A stretch of 64,000 bases of DNA from Pseudomonadota bacterium (GTDB lineage Bacteria; Pseudomonadota; Alphaproteobacteria; Rhizobiales; Methylopilaceae), in assembly GCA_023388965.1 (NCBI GenBank), contig JAEWFF010000018.1, positions 1 through 64,000 of the forward strand. The letters are read 5' to 3'. Under the pieces are notes generated by a model. The model ran no database searches. It saw nothing but the letters and a program-made list of their open reading frames with translations, and was not told where the DNA came from. A program made the position numbers and the translations under genes. This document shows, in pieces, positions 8,788 to 16,578 of this stretch (the first letter of the stretch is position 1; the number at the start of each line of letters is the position of its first letter).

Positions 8788-9606
8788 ATGACGATGAGCA
8801 AGGCCGAACGCGCGCTTGACGATCTCGATGCCATGCGTCGCGGCTCGGCCGGAACGCGTGCGCGGTTCTGGCTGATGGTGGCGGTGGTCGCGGGCTTCTA
8901 CGCGGTGTCGTGGAATCTCGCCGAGATCGATCTCGCGAAACTTTCGAGCGGGCTGCCGCGTCTCGGCCACTGGATCATGACGGCCTGGCCGCCGAAGCTC
9001 GATGAGCTGCCGCTGTTTGCGCTGCGCACCGCGGAGACCGTGGCCATGGCCGCGATCGGAACCACGGTCGCAGCCATTCTTGCGATTCCGATGGCGGTGC
9101 TGGCGAGCCGCAACATCACGCCATGGCCGAGCCTCTATTACCCGGCGCGTTGGTTTCTGAACATGCTGCGCGGCATCGATTCATTCGTGTTCGCGCTGCT
9201 GTTCGTGGCCGCGGTCGGGCTCGGGCCGTTTGCGGGCGTCCTCGGCATCGCGCTGCATACCTGGGGAAGCGCCGCGAAGTTTTTTGCCGACCATATTGAG
9301 AACGTCAATATCGGCCCGCTCGAGGCCGTGCGTACTACCGGCGCCGGGCGCCTCACGACCATCGCCTATGCGCTGGTGCCGGATGTGCTGCCGGTGATGC
9401 TTTCCACGACATTGTTCTGGTGGGAGTTCAATGTCCGCGCTTCCACGGTGCTCGGCGTCGTCGGCGCGGGAGGCATCGGGCAGGAGCTGAAGAACAGTAT
9501 GGACCTGCTCGACTTCTCGCGTCTGTTCACGATCATTGCCGTGATCCTCGTCGTCGTCACCGTGCTCGATCAGTTGTCGGGCTGGTTGCGCAAGCGGCTG
9601 GTCTAG
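8788..9606 (+). CDS. PhnE-type ABC transporter permease
   Basis: A 272-residue inner-membrane permease with about six spans. The RTAETVAMAAIGTTVAAILAI segment starts the transport domain, FVFALLFVAAVGLGPFAGVLGI is central, and the coupling motif is EAVRTTGAGRLTTIAYALVP, typical of PhnE. The ATG at 8788 is chosen; a GTG at 8782 and an ATG at 8794 are alternatives and none has a strong ribosome site. The PhnC start follows the stop after two bases. Confidence 0.88.
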   Translation: MTMSKAERALDDLDAMRRGSAGTRARFWLMVAVVAGFYAVSWNLAEIDLAKLSSGLPRLGHWIMTAWPPKLDELPLFALRTAETVAMAAIGTTVAAILAIPMAVLASRNITPWPSLYYPARWFLNMLRGIDSFVFALLFVAAVGLGPFAGVLGIALHTWGSAAKFFADHIENVNIGPLEAVRTTGAGRLTTIAYALVPDVLPVMLSTTLFWWEFNVRASTVLGVVGAGGIGQELKNSMDLLDFSRLFTIIAVILVVVTVLDQLSGWLRKRLV

Positions 9607-9608
9607 TC

Positions 9609-10424
9609 ATGACGGGACATCTGCATGTGGTCGAAAAGGACGCATCGTCCGGCGCCGCGCAAGCAAAATCAGGGGCCTGCCGAATGCGGGTCGAAGCGCT
9701 GACCAAGGCGTTCGCGGGCCATGCCGCCATCGACGATGTGAGCTTCGACGTGCATGACGGTGAGTTCGTCGCCGTGCTCGGTCCGAGCGGCGCGGGCAAG
9801 ACCACTTTGTTCCGCTGCATGACCGGGCTGCTTGCGCCCGATCGCGGCGGCGTATGGATCGATCGCGAGGATGTCGCGACCCTGCGCGACCGTTCGCGCC
9901 GCCGGCTTGCGGTGGTGTTTCAGCAATTCAATCTGGTGAGCCGGTTGAGCGCGCTGGAAAATGTGCTCGCGGGCCGGCTCGGCCATGTCCCGGCCTGGCG
10001 GGGTATATTGCGCTGCTTCACCCGCGCGGACCGTATTCTCGCGCTCGAATGCCTCGATCGTGTCGGGCTTCTGGCGCATGCCGGGCAGCGCGCCGATACA
10101 CTCTCGGGCGGCCAGCAGCAGCGCGTCGCGATTGCGCGGGCGCTGGCGCAGCAGCCGAGCCTGATCGTCGCGGATGAGCCGGTGGCGAGCCTCGATCCGA
10201 ATGCCGGCGCCGGAGTCCTGGAACTGTTGCGCGGAATTGCCCAAACCGATGGCGTCGGCATCGTCTGCAGCCTGCATCAGGTGCATTTTGCGCGCGCCTA
10301 TGCAGATCGTATCATAGGCCTGTCGCGTGGGCGCATCGTCATCGATGGGCCGAGCAGCGAATTCGATCAGGCGGCGCTCGAGCGTCTGTATGGTCATCGC
10401 GAGAGAGCCGAACAAACGACGTGA
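9609..10424 (+). CDS. PhnC-type ABC transporter ATP-binding protein
   Basis: A 271-residue ABC ATPase. Walker A GPSGAGKTT, Q-loop VFQQFN, signature LSGGQQQR and Walker B LIVADEP are all intact, followed by the switch His in CSLHQVHFA. It begins two bases after the permease stop, so the two are translationally coupled. An N-terminal extension of about 25 residues precedes the ABC domain. The next gene begins seven bases after its stop. Confidence 0.9.
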   Translation: MTGHLHVVEKDASSGAAQAKSGACRMRVEALTKAFAGHAAIDDVSFDVHDGEFVAVLGPSGAGKTTLFRCMTGLLAPDRGGVWIDREDVATLRDRSRRRLAVVFQQFNLVSRLSALENVLAGRLGHVPAWRGILRCFTRADRILALECLDRVGLLAHAGQRADTLSGGQQQRVAIARALAQQPSLIVADEPVASLDPNAGAGVLELLRGIAQTDGVGIVCSLHQVHFARAYADRIIGLSRGRIVIDGPSSEFDQAALERLYGHRERAEQTT

Positions 10425-10431
10425 GAACATC

Positions 10432-11949
10432 ATGACCGATATTGTTGCTTCGCAGGCCCATCCGCATCCTTCCGACGTTTCTTTCGACGGCGGCGATCTC
10501 GATTGCGGCAACGGACTTCTTCTCCTGATCCGCAAGCACATCGATCCGATGGCGAAGGGCCAGCTTCTCGAAATCCTCTCGACCGAGATTTCGGTGGAGG
10601 AGGATTTGCCCGCGTGGTGCCGGCTTACCTCGAACGATCTGGTATCGTTCACCAAGACCGGCAAGCAGCGCTCGTTCCTGATCTGCAAGGGCAGGTTCGA
10701 TGAGCGTGGCAAGGTAGATGAAAGGCCGGCGGCGAAAGCGACCGCGCCCGCGGCAGTGCCTGCAACGGCGCCCGCGCTGGTGCGCAGACCCGCGCCCGCA
10801 ATTCCGCCGCTTGCCGTCACCGGCATCGGAAGCTGGCCGCGGCCGCGCTGGATGGTCGATGCCATGCACGCCTATGTCGAAGGTCGGCTCGATGAAACCG
10901 CGTTTCACCAGACCGCCGACGATGCCGTGCGCCTTGCGGTTGCGGCGCAGGAGCGCGCCGGCGTCGATATCATCACCGATGGCGAGCAGCGCCGCGACAG
11001 TTATGCGAGCTTTGTCGCCACCCGGCTCGACAATTGCCAGTTGATCCCGCTGACCGATCTGTTGCCGCTGGTCGACGACCCGGAAGAATTCGAGCGCGAA
11101 CTGCGCGCGCTCGACGTGCCCGCGGCGGATGTCCGCCATCCGGCGGTTTTCGGGCGTATTGCCCGCAGCCGTCCGCTCGCGCTGCACGAATTCGATTTTC
11201 TCAGCACGATCACCGACAAGCCGATCAAGATCGCGCTGCCCGGACCGTATCTGTTGACGCGGACGATGTGGATGGAGTGTCTGCAGGAGCGTGCGTACGA
11301 ATCGCGCGAGGAACTCGCGGAAGACATCGTCACGGCCTTGCGGGCGGAACTTGCCGATCTCGTCGAAGCAGGTGTCGCGCTCGTGCAGTTCGATGAGCCG
11401 GTGCTGTCGGAAGTGGTGTTCAGCGGGCCGAAGAGCCGCCCGAGCTTCATGTGCGGCGCGCTGTCGGAGACGCGCAGCCCCGAGCACGAACTGGGCTTTG
11501 CCCGCGACCTGATGAATGCGGTCGTCGACGGCGTTCCGCGTGAACGCACCGCGGTCCATGTCTGCCGCGGCAACTGGACGCCGGATGAATCGGTGGCGCT
11601 TGCCGGAAGCTATGAGCCGCTTCTCGAGACGCTCGGCGCGATGAAGGTCGGAGCCTATCTTCTCGAAATGTGCACGCCGCGCGCGGGCGAGATGGAACTG
11701 CTGCGGGCTCTGCCGGCGGAAGCCCGCATCGGCGTCGGCGTCGTCAATCAGAAATGCGCCGAGGTCGAAGGCTGCGAAGATGTCGAGGCGCGCATCCGGC
11801 ATGCGATAGATCTGTTCGGCGCCGAGCGCGTTCTCCTGCATCCCGATTGCGGTTTTGCGACCTTCGCCGACAACCCTATCTGCGCGGCGGTGCCGGCCGA
11901 GACCAAGCTCGCGCGGATTGCCGAAGCTGCTGCCCGGATACGGGGCTGA
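10432..11949 (+). CDS. TusA-like domain fused to MetE-type zinc methyltransferase
   Basis: A 505-residue fusion. Residues about 12-85 repeat the TusA-like domain seen at the start of the cassette (GGDLDCGNGLLLLIRKHI and LPAWCRL). After an Ala/Pro linker, residues about 125-505 form a cobalamin-independent methionine synthase C-terminal (UROD/MetE) barrel: TGIGSWPRP, ITDGEQRRD, VQFDEPVLS, and zinc ligands in HVCRGNW, LLEMC and HPDCGF. Enzymes of this class move alkyl groups to or from zinc-bound thiols, as MetE and epoxyalkane:CoM transferase do. The covalent joining of a sulfur carrier to a thiol alkyltransferase suggests the carrier thiol or persulfide is the substrate. It is the last gene of the cassette; the true reaction is not known to me. 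Confidence 0.8.
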   Translation: MTDIVASQAHPHPSDVSFDGGDLDCGNGLLLLIRKHIDPMAKGQLLEILSTEISVEEDLPAWCRLTSNDLVSFTKTGKQRSFLICKGRFDERGKVDERPAAKATAPAAVPATAPALVRRPAPAIPPLAVTGIGSWPRPRWMVDAMHAYVEGRLDETAFHQTADDAVRLAVAAQERAGVDIITDGEQRRDSYASFVATRLDNCQLIPLTDLLPLVDDPEEFERELRALDVPAADVRHPAVFGRIARSRPLALHEFDFLSTITDKPIKIALPGPYLLTRTMWMECLQERAYESREELAEDIVTALRAELADLVEAGVALVQFDEPVLSEVVFSGPKSRPSFMCGALSETRSPEHELGFARDLMNAVVDGVPRERTAVHVCRGNWTPDESVALAGSYEPLLETLGAMKVGAYLLEMCTPRAGEMELLRALPAEARIGVGVVNQKCAEVEGCEDVEARIRHAIDLFGAERVLLHPDCGFATFADNPICAAVPAETKLARIAEAAARIRG

Positions 11950-12003
11950 CGCACTTTTTCACAAATGGTGTGTAGGGCCACGTCGATCGCCCAGCCATCT
12001 GCT

Positions 12004-12723
12004 TCACCCGACATGGGCCGCGAGGGCCTGGCGGTTGCGTAAAACAATGCGGCGCGCATTCGGAAGGCTGATTGCGCCGTGCTCTTCGAGGTCGGCGAGC
12101 ATCCGCGATACGGTTTCAATCGTCATGCCTACATAATCGGCGATGTCCTGACGGCACATTGGAAGTTCCACTTCGCCACCGCCGGGCGCCCGCGCCGCCA
12201 TTTCGACCAGAAATGCGGCGACACGCTCCTTTGCCGTCTTTATCAGCAGAAGAACATGGGCCGGGACGCGTCTCAGTTCCGCATCGGTGATCGACCATAT
12301 TTGCTGGGTGATCTCGATATCGCGCTCGGCCGCAAGCATCACCGCCCGTCTCCGGATTGCCAGAACCTCCAAATTCGTGACCGCCTCCGCCGAAGAACCG
12401 TGAGCCTGTCCGGCTTCGAAACCGAAGAAATCGCCGCGCATGTAAAACGTACAGATCTGGCGCCGGCCATCGACCAGTACCCGCTAAGTGCGCACAGAGC
12501 CGTTGAGAACCTTGTAGAAGTATTCCGAAGGCTCGCCTTCGCCGTAGATCTCGACATCGCGGGCATAGCGCAACGGCACGCCGGCGGACTGGATCAGACA
12601 ATCGAATCTGGCTTTTCCCTCATCGGGCCAGATTAGGACAGGTCTGCTGTCCGATCCTTTAGGGCGGGTGGACTCGATCAGCATCGCTTTTCTCGCGCTC
12701 GCCCCGAGGACATTGAGCGCCAT
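12004..12723 (-). pseudogene. FixK-like Crp/Fnr regulator interrupted by in-frame amber stop
   Basis: The sensor half runs from the ATG at 12723 (ending EYFYKVLNGSVRT) to a TAG at 12486-12484 and continues in the same frame as RVLVDGRRQICTF, a normal FixK/Fnr segment, to an intact helix-turn-helix (CRQDIADYVGMTIETVSRML). In relatives a tyrosine stands where the TAG is, so one base change of TAC/TAT explains it. There is no N-terminal Fe-S cysteine cluster, which fits FixK rather than FNR. Either the gene is dead, or the C-terminal DNA-binding half is made alone from the ATG at 12441, or UAG is suppressed. A sequencing error is also possible. Confidence 0.85.
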
Positions 12724-12736
12724 CGCCGGCCCGATC

Positions 12737-13372
12737 TCAATTATCTGAATCGGTCAGCGGAATATGCTTTGGTTTAGAGCATGAATCGGGCTTGTTCCTG
12801 TAGACGATGCCCAACGCATCGGCGATCCGGACAAGGTCCGGAAGAGACGTGACGCCCAGTTTTTTCATTACATTATGCCGGTGGACCTTTACGGTCACTT
12901 CGCTGAGCCCGATGGCTGCCGCGGTTTGCTTGTTCTGCATCCCCGCGGTGACCATGGCCATGATCTCCTGTTCACGCGGTGTCAGCGCGTCGTAGCGCGC
13001 ACGAAGTGCCGAGGCCGATGCTTCCCGCTCCCGCCGCAAGGCGTCGTGCTCCACCGCCGTATTGACAGCATCGAGCAGATCCTGCTCGTGCACAGGCTTG
13101 GAGAAGAAGGCGACCGCGCCAGCCTTCATGGCTTTTACGGACATCGGGATGTCGCCATGGCCGGAAATGAAGACGATGGGAATCGCGATCTGCGCCGCCG
13201 CCAGCTCGGCCTGAAAATCGAGCCCGCTTGCGCCGGGCATACGTACGTCGAGTACGAGGCAGCTCGGACGGTCCGGCTGCCATTGTCTGAGAAATTCCCG
13301 CGTGGAGGTAAAGGCCTCGCAGGCCATGCCCAGCGACTCGAACAGTGCCTTCAGGAGCGGCGCGGCAAACAT
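12737..13372 (-). CDS. FixJ-family response regulator, N-terminally truncated
   Basis: A 211-residue LuxR/NarL-type regulator. The phosphoacceptor aspartate is in CLVLDVRMPG, the threonine/serine position in FISGHGD and lysine in SKPVHE, followed by a LuxR helix-turn-helix (LTPREQEIMAMV ... SEVTVKVHRHNVMKKL). The receiver domain begins directly at PLLKALFESLG; the first beta strand and the acidic Asp-Asp pair that bind magnesium are missing. Right where it breaks off, another gene on the opposite strand also starts abruptly, so this is best read as a gene cut by a rearrangement. It lies 13 bases upstream of the fixK-like gene, the usual FixJ-FixK order. No FixL kinase is in the window. Confidence 0.75.
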   Translation of the reverse strand: MFAAPLLKALFESLGMACEAFTSTREFLRQWQPDRPSCLVLDVRMPGASGLDFQAELAAAQIAIPIVFISGHGDIPMSVKAMKAGAVAFFSKPVHEQDLLDAVNTAVEHDALRREREASASALRARYDALTPREQEIMAMVTAGMQNKQTAAAIGLSEVTVKVHRHNVMKKLGVTSLPDLVRIADALGIVYRNKPDSCSKPKHIPLTDSDN

Positions 13373-13843
13373 GTGCTCTACAGCCTTGCCGGCAATGCGG
13401 AGGTCGTAACGCTGCTGCGCGCGCTGGGCCAGGTCGGCGAACGAAATATCGCCGAGGTCAATCAGGTTCTGGACGACTACTTCAACTCACGAGACACGAT
13501 GGAGGCGATATCCCGCGAGGCTCTGGCGGAGCGCCTGACCGCGGGCCTCGTCACCGTGCTCGATGTACGAGCGGAGGACGAGTTCGTGCAGGGACATCTT
13601 CCCGGTGCCCGGAACATTCCCTTTGCCGAGCTCGACAGGCGGCTCAGCGAATTGCCGAAGAATACCGAGATCGTCGCCTATTGCCGCGGACCTTATTGTG
13701 TTTACGCTGTCGAGGCCGTGGCCGTCCTGCGTGCCAAAGGCTTCCGTGCGCTGCGGCTGGAGGATGGTTTCCCGGAATGGAAAGCCGCGGGGCTTGCCGT
13801 CGAGACGTCCGAGCAGTCCGGAGCAAATGCAAGCCGTCTTTGA
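13373..13843 (+). pseudogene. ArsR-rhodanese regulator remnant (rhodanese part intact)
   Basis: The frame starts inside the wing of an ArsR-type helix-turn-helix (RRGKHVLYSLAG is already upstream of the first usable GTG) and continues through EVVTLLRALGQVGERNIAEV into a complete rhodanese domain with active site CRGPYC and EDGFPEW. Full-length members of this ArsR-rhodanese family have about 90 more residues carrying the recognition helix. Those are gone, and the upstream sequence codes for the FixJ-like gene on the other strand. The rhodanese half may still be translated from a GTG at 13373 or an internal ATG. The MFS gene that follows is a common partner of this family. Confidence 0.75.
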
Positions 13844-13907
13844 AAATTCTTTCATACGTCCATCCACGAGCCCCATGCGTTGAAAACGCAGTTACGGTGG
13901 AAGTCCC

Positions 13908-15140
13908 ATGTCGCAATTCATCGCGCGCGCGGCGCCCGAGCCGACCGAGGCGTCGCATCATCATTACGCGCGAAGCAATGTCGCGAGACTGACCATTGCC
14001 CAGGCGCTCGCGGGAGCCAACTCGGTCGTCGTCTACGCGACCGGCGCAATCGTGGGGCATATGCTTGCGCCAAGCCCAGCTTTGTCGACCTTGCCGATCT
14101 CGATTTTCGTCGTTGGCATGGCGGCCTGCACTCTGCCGGCCGGCGCGATTGCACAACGATATGGACGCCGCGCCGCGTTTCTGATCGGAGCGGGGGGCGG
14201 GGTGCTCGCCGGCCTTTTCGCGGCGCTGGCGGTCGTGATCGGCTCGTTCTGGCTGTTCTGCGCCGCGACTTTTTTCGGCGGCGCCTACGCCGCCGTCGTG
14301 TTGTCCTTCCGCTTCGCCGCCGCCGATTGCGTTCCATTGGAGAAGCGGGCGCGGGCTTTGTCCTTCGTCATGGCGGGCGGGGTTTTCGCGGGCGTCATCG
14401 GCCCGCAGCTTGTCACCTATACGATGTATTTATGGATGCCCTACATGTTTGCCGCCACCTTCATCGCGCAGGCGGCGGTGGCGGCCCTGTCCGCGGTCAT
14501 TCTGCTCGGCGTCCGGCTTCCCGTGCCGACTGCGGAAGAGGCCGTCGGCGGGCGGCCGCTTAGGGTCATCGCGCGCCAGCCGCGCTTCGTCACGGCGGTC
14601 ATCTGCGGCGTCGTTTCCTATCTTCTCATGAATTTCCTCATGACCGCCGCACCCCTGGCCATGCAGATGTGCGGCCTGCCGCAGGAATCGTCGAATCTCG
14701 GCCTTCAGTGGCACGTGATCGCCATGTACGCACCGAGCTTTTTCACCGGACGGCTGATCGCGCGGTTCGGCGCCAATTCCGTCGTGATGGCGGGTCTGGC
14801 GCTGACGGGTGCATCGGCGGCGGTCGGATTGCTCGGTGTCGATGTTGCGCATTTCTGGGGCACGCTCGTCCTGCTCGGAATCGGCTGGAACTTCGGCTTC
14901 ATCGGTGCGTCCGCGATGGTGCTGGAAACGCATCGTCCGGAAGAAAAGGCCCGCGTGCAGTCCCTCAACGACTTCGTCGTGTTCGGAACCATGGCGGTCG
15001 GCTCGTTCCTGTCCGGCGGCCTCCTGTCGGCCTATGGATGGGACATGGTGTTGTGGCTTTCATTCGTTCCCCTCGCGCTGGCGGTTCTTGTGCTGATAGG
15101 AACGCCGGCCGCACGCCGCAGCAATATCGGGCAGCTTTAG
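13908..15140 (+). CDS. MFS transporter
   Basis: A 410-residue major facilitator with about 12 membrane spans. The loop 2-3 signature appears as AGAIAQRYGRRAAFLIGAGGG-like sequence near residue 80, and the N-terminal cytoplasmic segment is hydrophilic and His-rich (EASHHHYARSN). The two six-helix halves are separated by a cytoplasmic loop near PVPTAEEAVGGRPL. It follows the ArsR-rhodanese remnant by 64 bases and was probably controlled by it, so export of a thiol, arsenical or sulfur compound is possible. The substrate cannot be told from sequence. Confidence 0.88.
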   Translation: MSQFIARAAPEPTEASHHHYARSNVARLTIAQALAGANSVVVYATGAIVGHMLAPSPALSTLPISIFVVGMAACTLPAGAIAQRYGRRAAFLIGAGGGVLAGLFAALAVVIGSFWLFCAATFFGGAYAAVVLSFRFAAADCVPLEKRARALSFVMAGGVFAGVIGPQLVTYTMYLWMPYMFAATFIAQAAVAALSAVILLGVRLPVPTAEEAVGGRPLRVIARQPRFVTAVICGVVSYLLMNFLMTAAPLAMQMCGLPQESSNLGLQWHVIAMYAPSFFTGRLIARFGANSVVMAGLALTGASAAVGLLGVDVAHFWGTLVLLGIGWNFGFIGASAMVLETHRPEEKARVQSLNDFVVFGTMAVGSFLSGGLLSAYGWDMVLWLSFVPLALAVLVLIGTPAARRSNIGQL

Positions 15141-15166
15141 GCAAGAGCTTCTTGCGGATGTCCGGC

Positions 15167-15183
15167 CTTAAGCGTGCCTTAAG
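15167..15183. promoter_or_regulatory. Paired CTTAAG boxes, predicted response-regulator site
   Basis: CTTAAG at 15167-15172 and again at 15178-15183, an 11-bp period that places both on one face of the helix as expected for an OmpR/PhoB-family dimer. The site is 38 bases upstream of the thioredoxin-fold gene. The same arrangement precedes the L,D-transpeptidase gene and the response regulator itself. Confidence 0.65.
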
Positions 15184-15220
15184 AAAGAACGGCTCCGTGG
15201 CGCCGTAACGAGGGCCAGAA

Positions 15221-15724
15221 ATGCCGCTGGAAACAAAAGATGCACCTACACCATATCCTGCGGGAGAAGCGGGCTGTACACCGCCGACCCGCCGTTCGCT
15301 TCTGCTGGGTGCTCTTGCCGTGTCCGGTGCTTTGGCGGAGTCTCCCGCCCGGGCCGCACAGACAGGAATGGTGCGGGACGTCGCGGCTTATGACAAAGCT
15401 CTGACGAAGCTCGCGGCACGCTATCGCTTCGCTCTCGTCGACATCCGTGCGGACTGGTGCGCGGTATGTCACCGCATCGAACGCGAGGTCCTGCCCCATC
15501 CCGCGGTGCGGCGGCATCTTTCGCATATGCCCCTCGTGAAGGTGGACGTCACGGCGATGGATGAGGGCAATCGCCGGCTTCTCGCGCATCTTGACGCCGG
15601 CGGCCCGCCCACGTTCTTCGTCGTGGAGACCGCGACCGGCCGCGAATATCGGGAGACCCGATCGCTGGGGATGTTCACGAGAGAAAATCTCGTGCAGCGA
15701 TTGCGGCCTTTCACCGGGCTGTGA
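15221..15724 (+). CDS. Exported thioredoxin-fold protein
   Basis: A 167-residue protein with a twin-arginine type signal (TRRSLLLGALAVSG) and a thioredoxin domain whose active site is DWCAVCHRIE, like the C-terminal domain of DsbD/thioredoxin_7 proteins, followed by the cis-Pro loop GGPPTFFV. It is probably a periplasmic thiol reductant. A paired CTTAAG site lies just upstream, so it is likely controlled by the two-component system at 16.6-18.6 kb together with the L,D-transpeptidase. Confidence 0.8.
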   Translation: MPLETKDAPTPYPAGEAGCTPPTRRSLLLGALAVSGALAESPARAAQTGMVRDVAAYDKALTKLAARYRFALVDIRADWCAVCHRIEREVLPHPAVRRHLSHMPLVKVDVTAMDEGNRRLLAHLDAGGPPTFFVVETATGREYRETRSLGMFTRENLVQRLRPFTGL

Positions 15725-15762
15725 AGGTTCAGCCGAACCGCGAGCAGGGCGCAGAAATCACG

Positions 15763-15779
15763 CTTAAGGCTGGCTTAAG
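15763..15779. promoter_or_regulatory. Paired CTTAAG boxes, predicted response-regulator site
   Basis: CTTAAG at 15763-15768 and 15774-15779, again 11 bp apart, 49 bases before the GTG start of the L,D-transpeptidase gene. Flanks are G-rich on the right side (AAGGCTGG, AAGGTGG), suggesting a direct repeat rather than a simple palindrome. Confidence 0.65.
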
Positions 15780-15827
15780 GTGGCCGTTCTGTCCTTTGCG
15801 TTCCATGAGTCGGACGAGGGCATAGTT

Positions 15828-16547
15828 GTGAGTACACGAAGCCGATATAGGGCGGCGCCGGGCCGGCGCGCCTTTCTTCTGGGCGCCGGGGCGCTGGCAT
15901 TGGCCGGATGCACATCGACACGCGGAACCGCGCCAATAGCCCAGGCCGTGGCAGCGCCCCCGCCTGTAATAACGCCGCCCATATATCGGGCACTGCCCGA
16001 TGAACGCTTCCCGATCCCGGAAGTCGACGTTTCCAAAGTCGACCGGAAATGGTGGCGAGCCGAAGTGGACTACCCGACCGCCGAAAAGGCCGGAACGGTG
16101 ATTGTCGATACACCGAACCGCTATCTCTATCATGTCCGAGAGAACGGGCGCGCCACACGCTACGGTGTCGGTGTCGGTCGCGAGGGTTTTGAATGGGCGG
16201 GCAAGGGCCACATCGCCTATTCCCGCGAATGGCCACGCTGGAATCCTCCGGACGAAATGGTTGCGCGTCAGCCGCAGCTCGAACCCTATTCCATCGCCAA
16301 TGGCGGTATGGGTCCGGGTCTCGATAATCCGCTCGGCGCGCGCGCCCTTTACATCCATGAAGGCAATCGCGACACGATCTATCGTATTCACGGCAACACG
16401 GAATATTGGAGCATCGGACGGGCGGTGTCGTCGGGATGCATCCGCATGATCAACCAGGATGTCATTCACCTGGCCGACAATGTCCGCAGCGGCAGCCCGA
16501 TTGTCGTTATTCCCGATCCGGCCATGGGCCATCTCATGGTCGGGTAA
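15828..16547 (+). CDS. L,D-transpeptidase (YkuD) lipoprotein
   Basis: A 239-residue cell-wall enzyme. The signal has an Arg pair (PGRRAFLLGAGALALAGC) ending in a lipobox LAGC, so it is a lipoprotein, perhaps Tat-exported. The YkuD domain has VDTPNRYLYHV, the catalytic histidine in IYRIHGN and the nucleophile in SSGCIRM. It makes 3-3 cross-links or attaches lipoproteins to peptidoglycan. The GTG at 15828 has GAGGG about eight bases ahead and gives the best signal peptide; an upstream in-frame ATG would add 16 residues. Confidence 0.88.
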   Translation: MSTRSRYRAAPGRRAFLLGAGALALAGCTSTRGTAPIAQAVAAPPPVITPPIYRALPDERFPIPEVDVSKVDRKWWRAEVDYPTAEKAGTVIVDTPNRYLYHVRENGRATRYGVGVGREGFEWAGKGHIAYSREWPRWNPPDEMVARQPQLEPYSIANGGMGPGLDNPLGARALYIHEGNRDTIYRIHGNTEYWSIGRAVSSGCIRMINQDVIHLADNVRSGSPIVVIPDPAMGHLMVG

Positions 16548-16578
16548 GTGCGTACGGTCCGACGATCACGGCCCTCAG

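Noticed and set aside
7832..10424. PhnDEC as a standard phosphonate or phosphite importer
   Set aside because: Not excluded, but no phn lyase, phosphonatase or phosphite dehydrogenase is near, and the neighbours are sulfur-carrier and thiol-transferase proteins. I left gene symbols empty for that reason.
12484..12486. Programmed UAG read-through or pyrrolysine in the FixK-like gene
   Set aside because: No supporting element or pyl gene is visible. A recent nonsense mutation or sequencing error is simpler.
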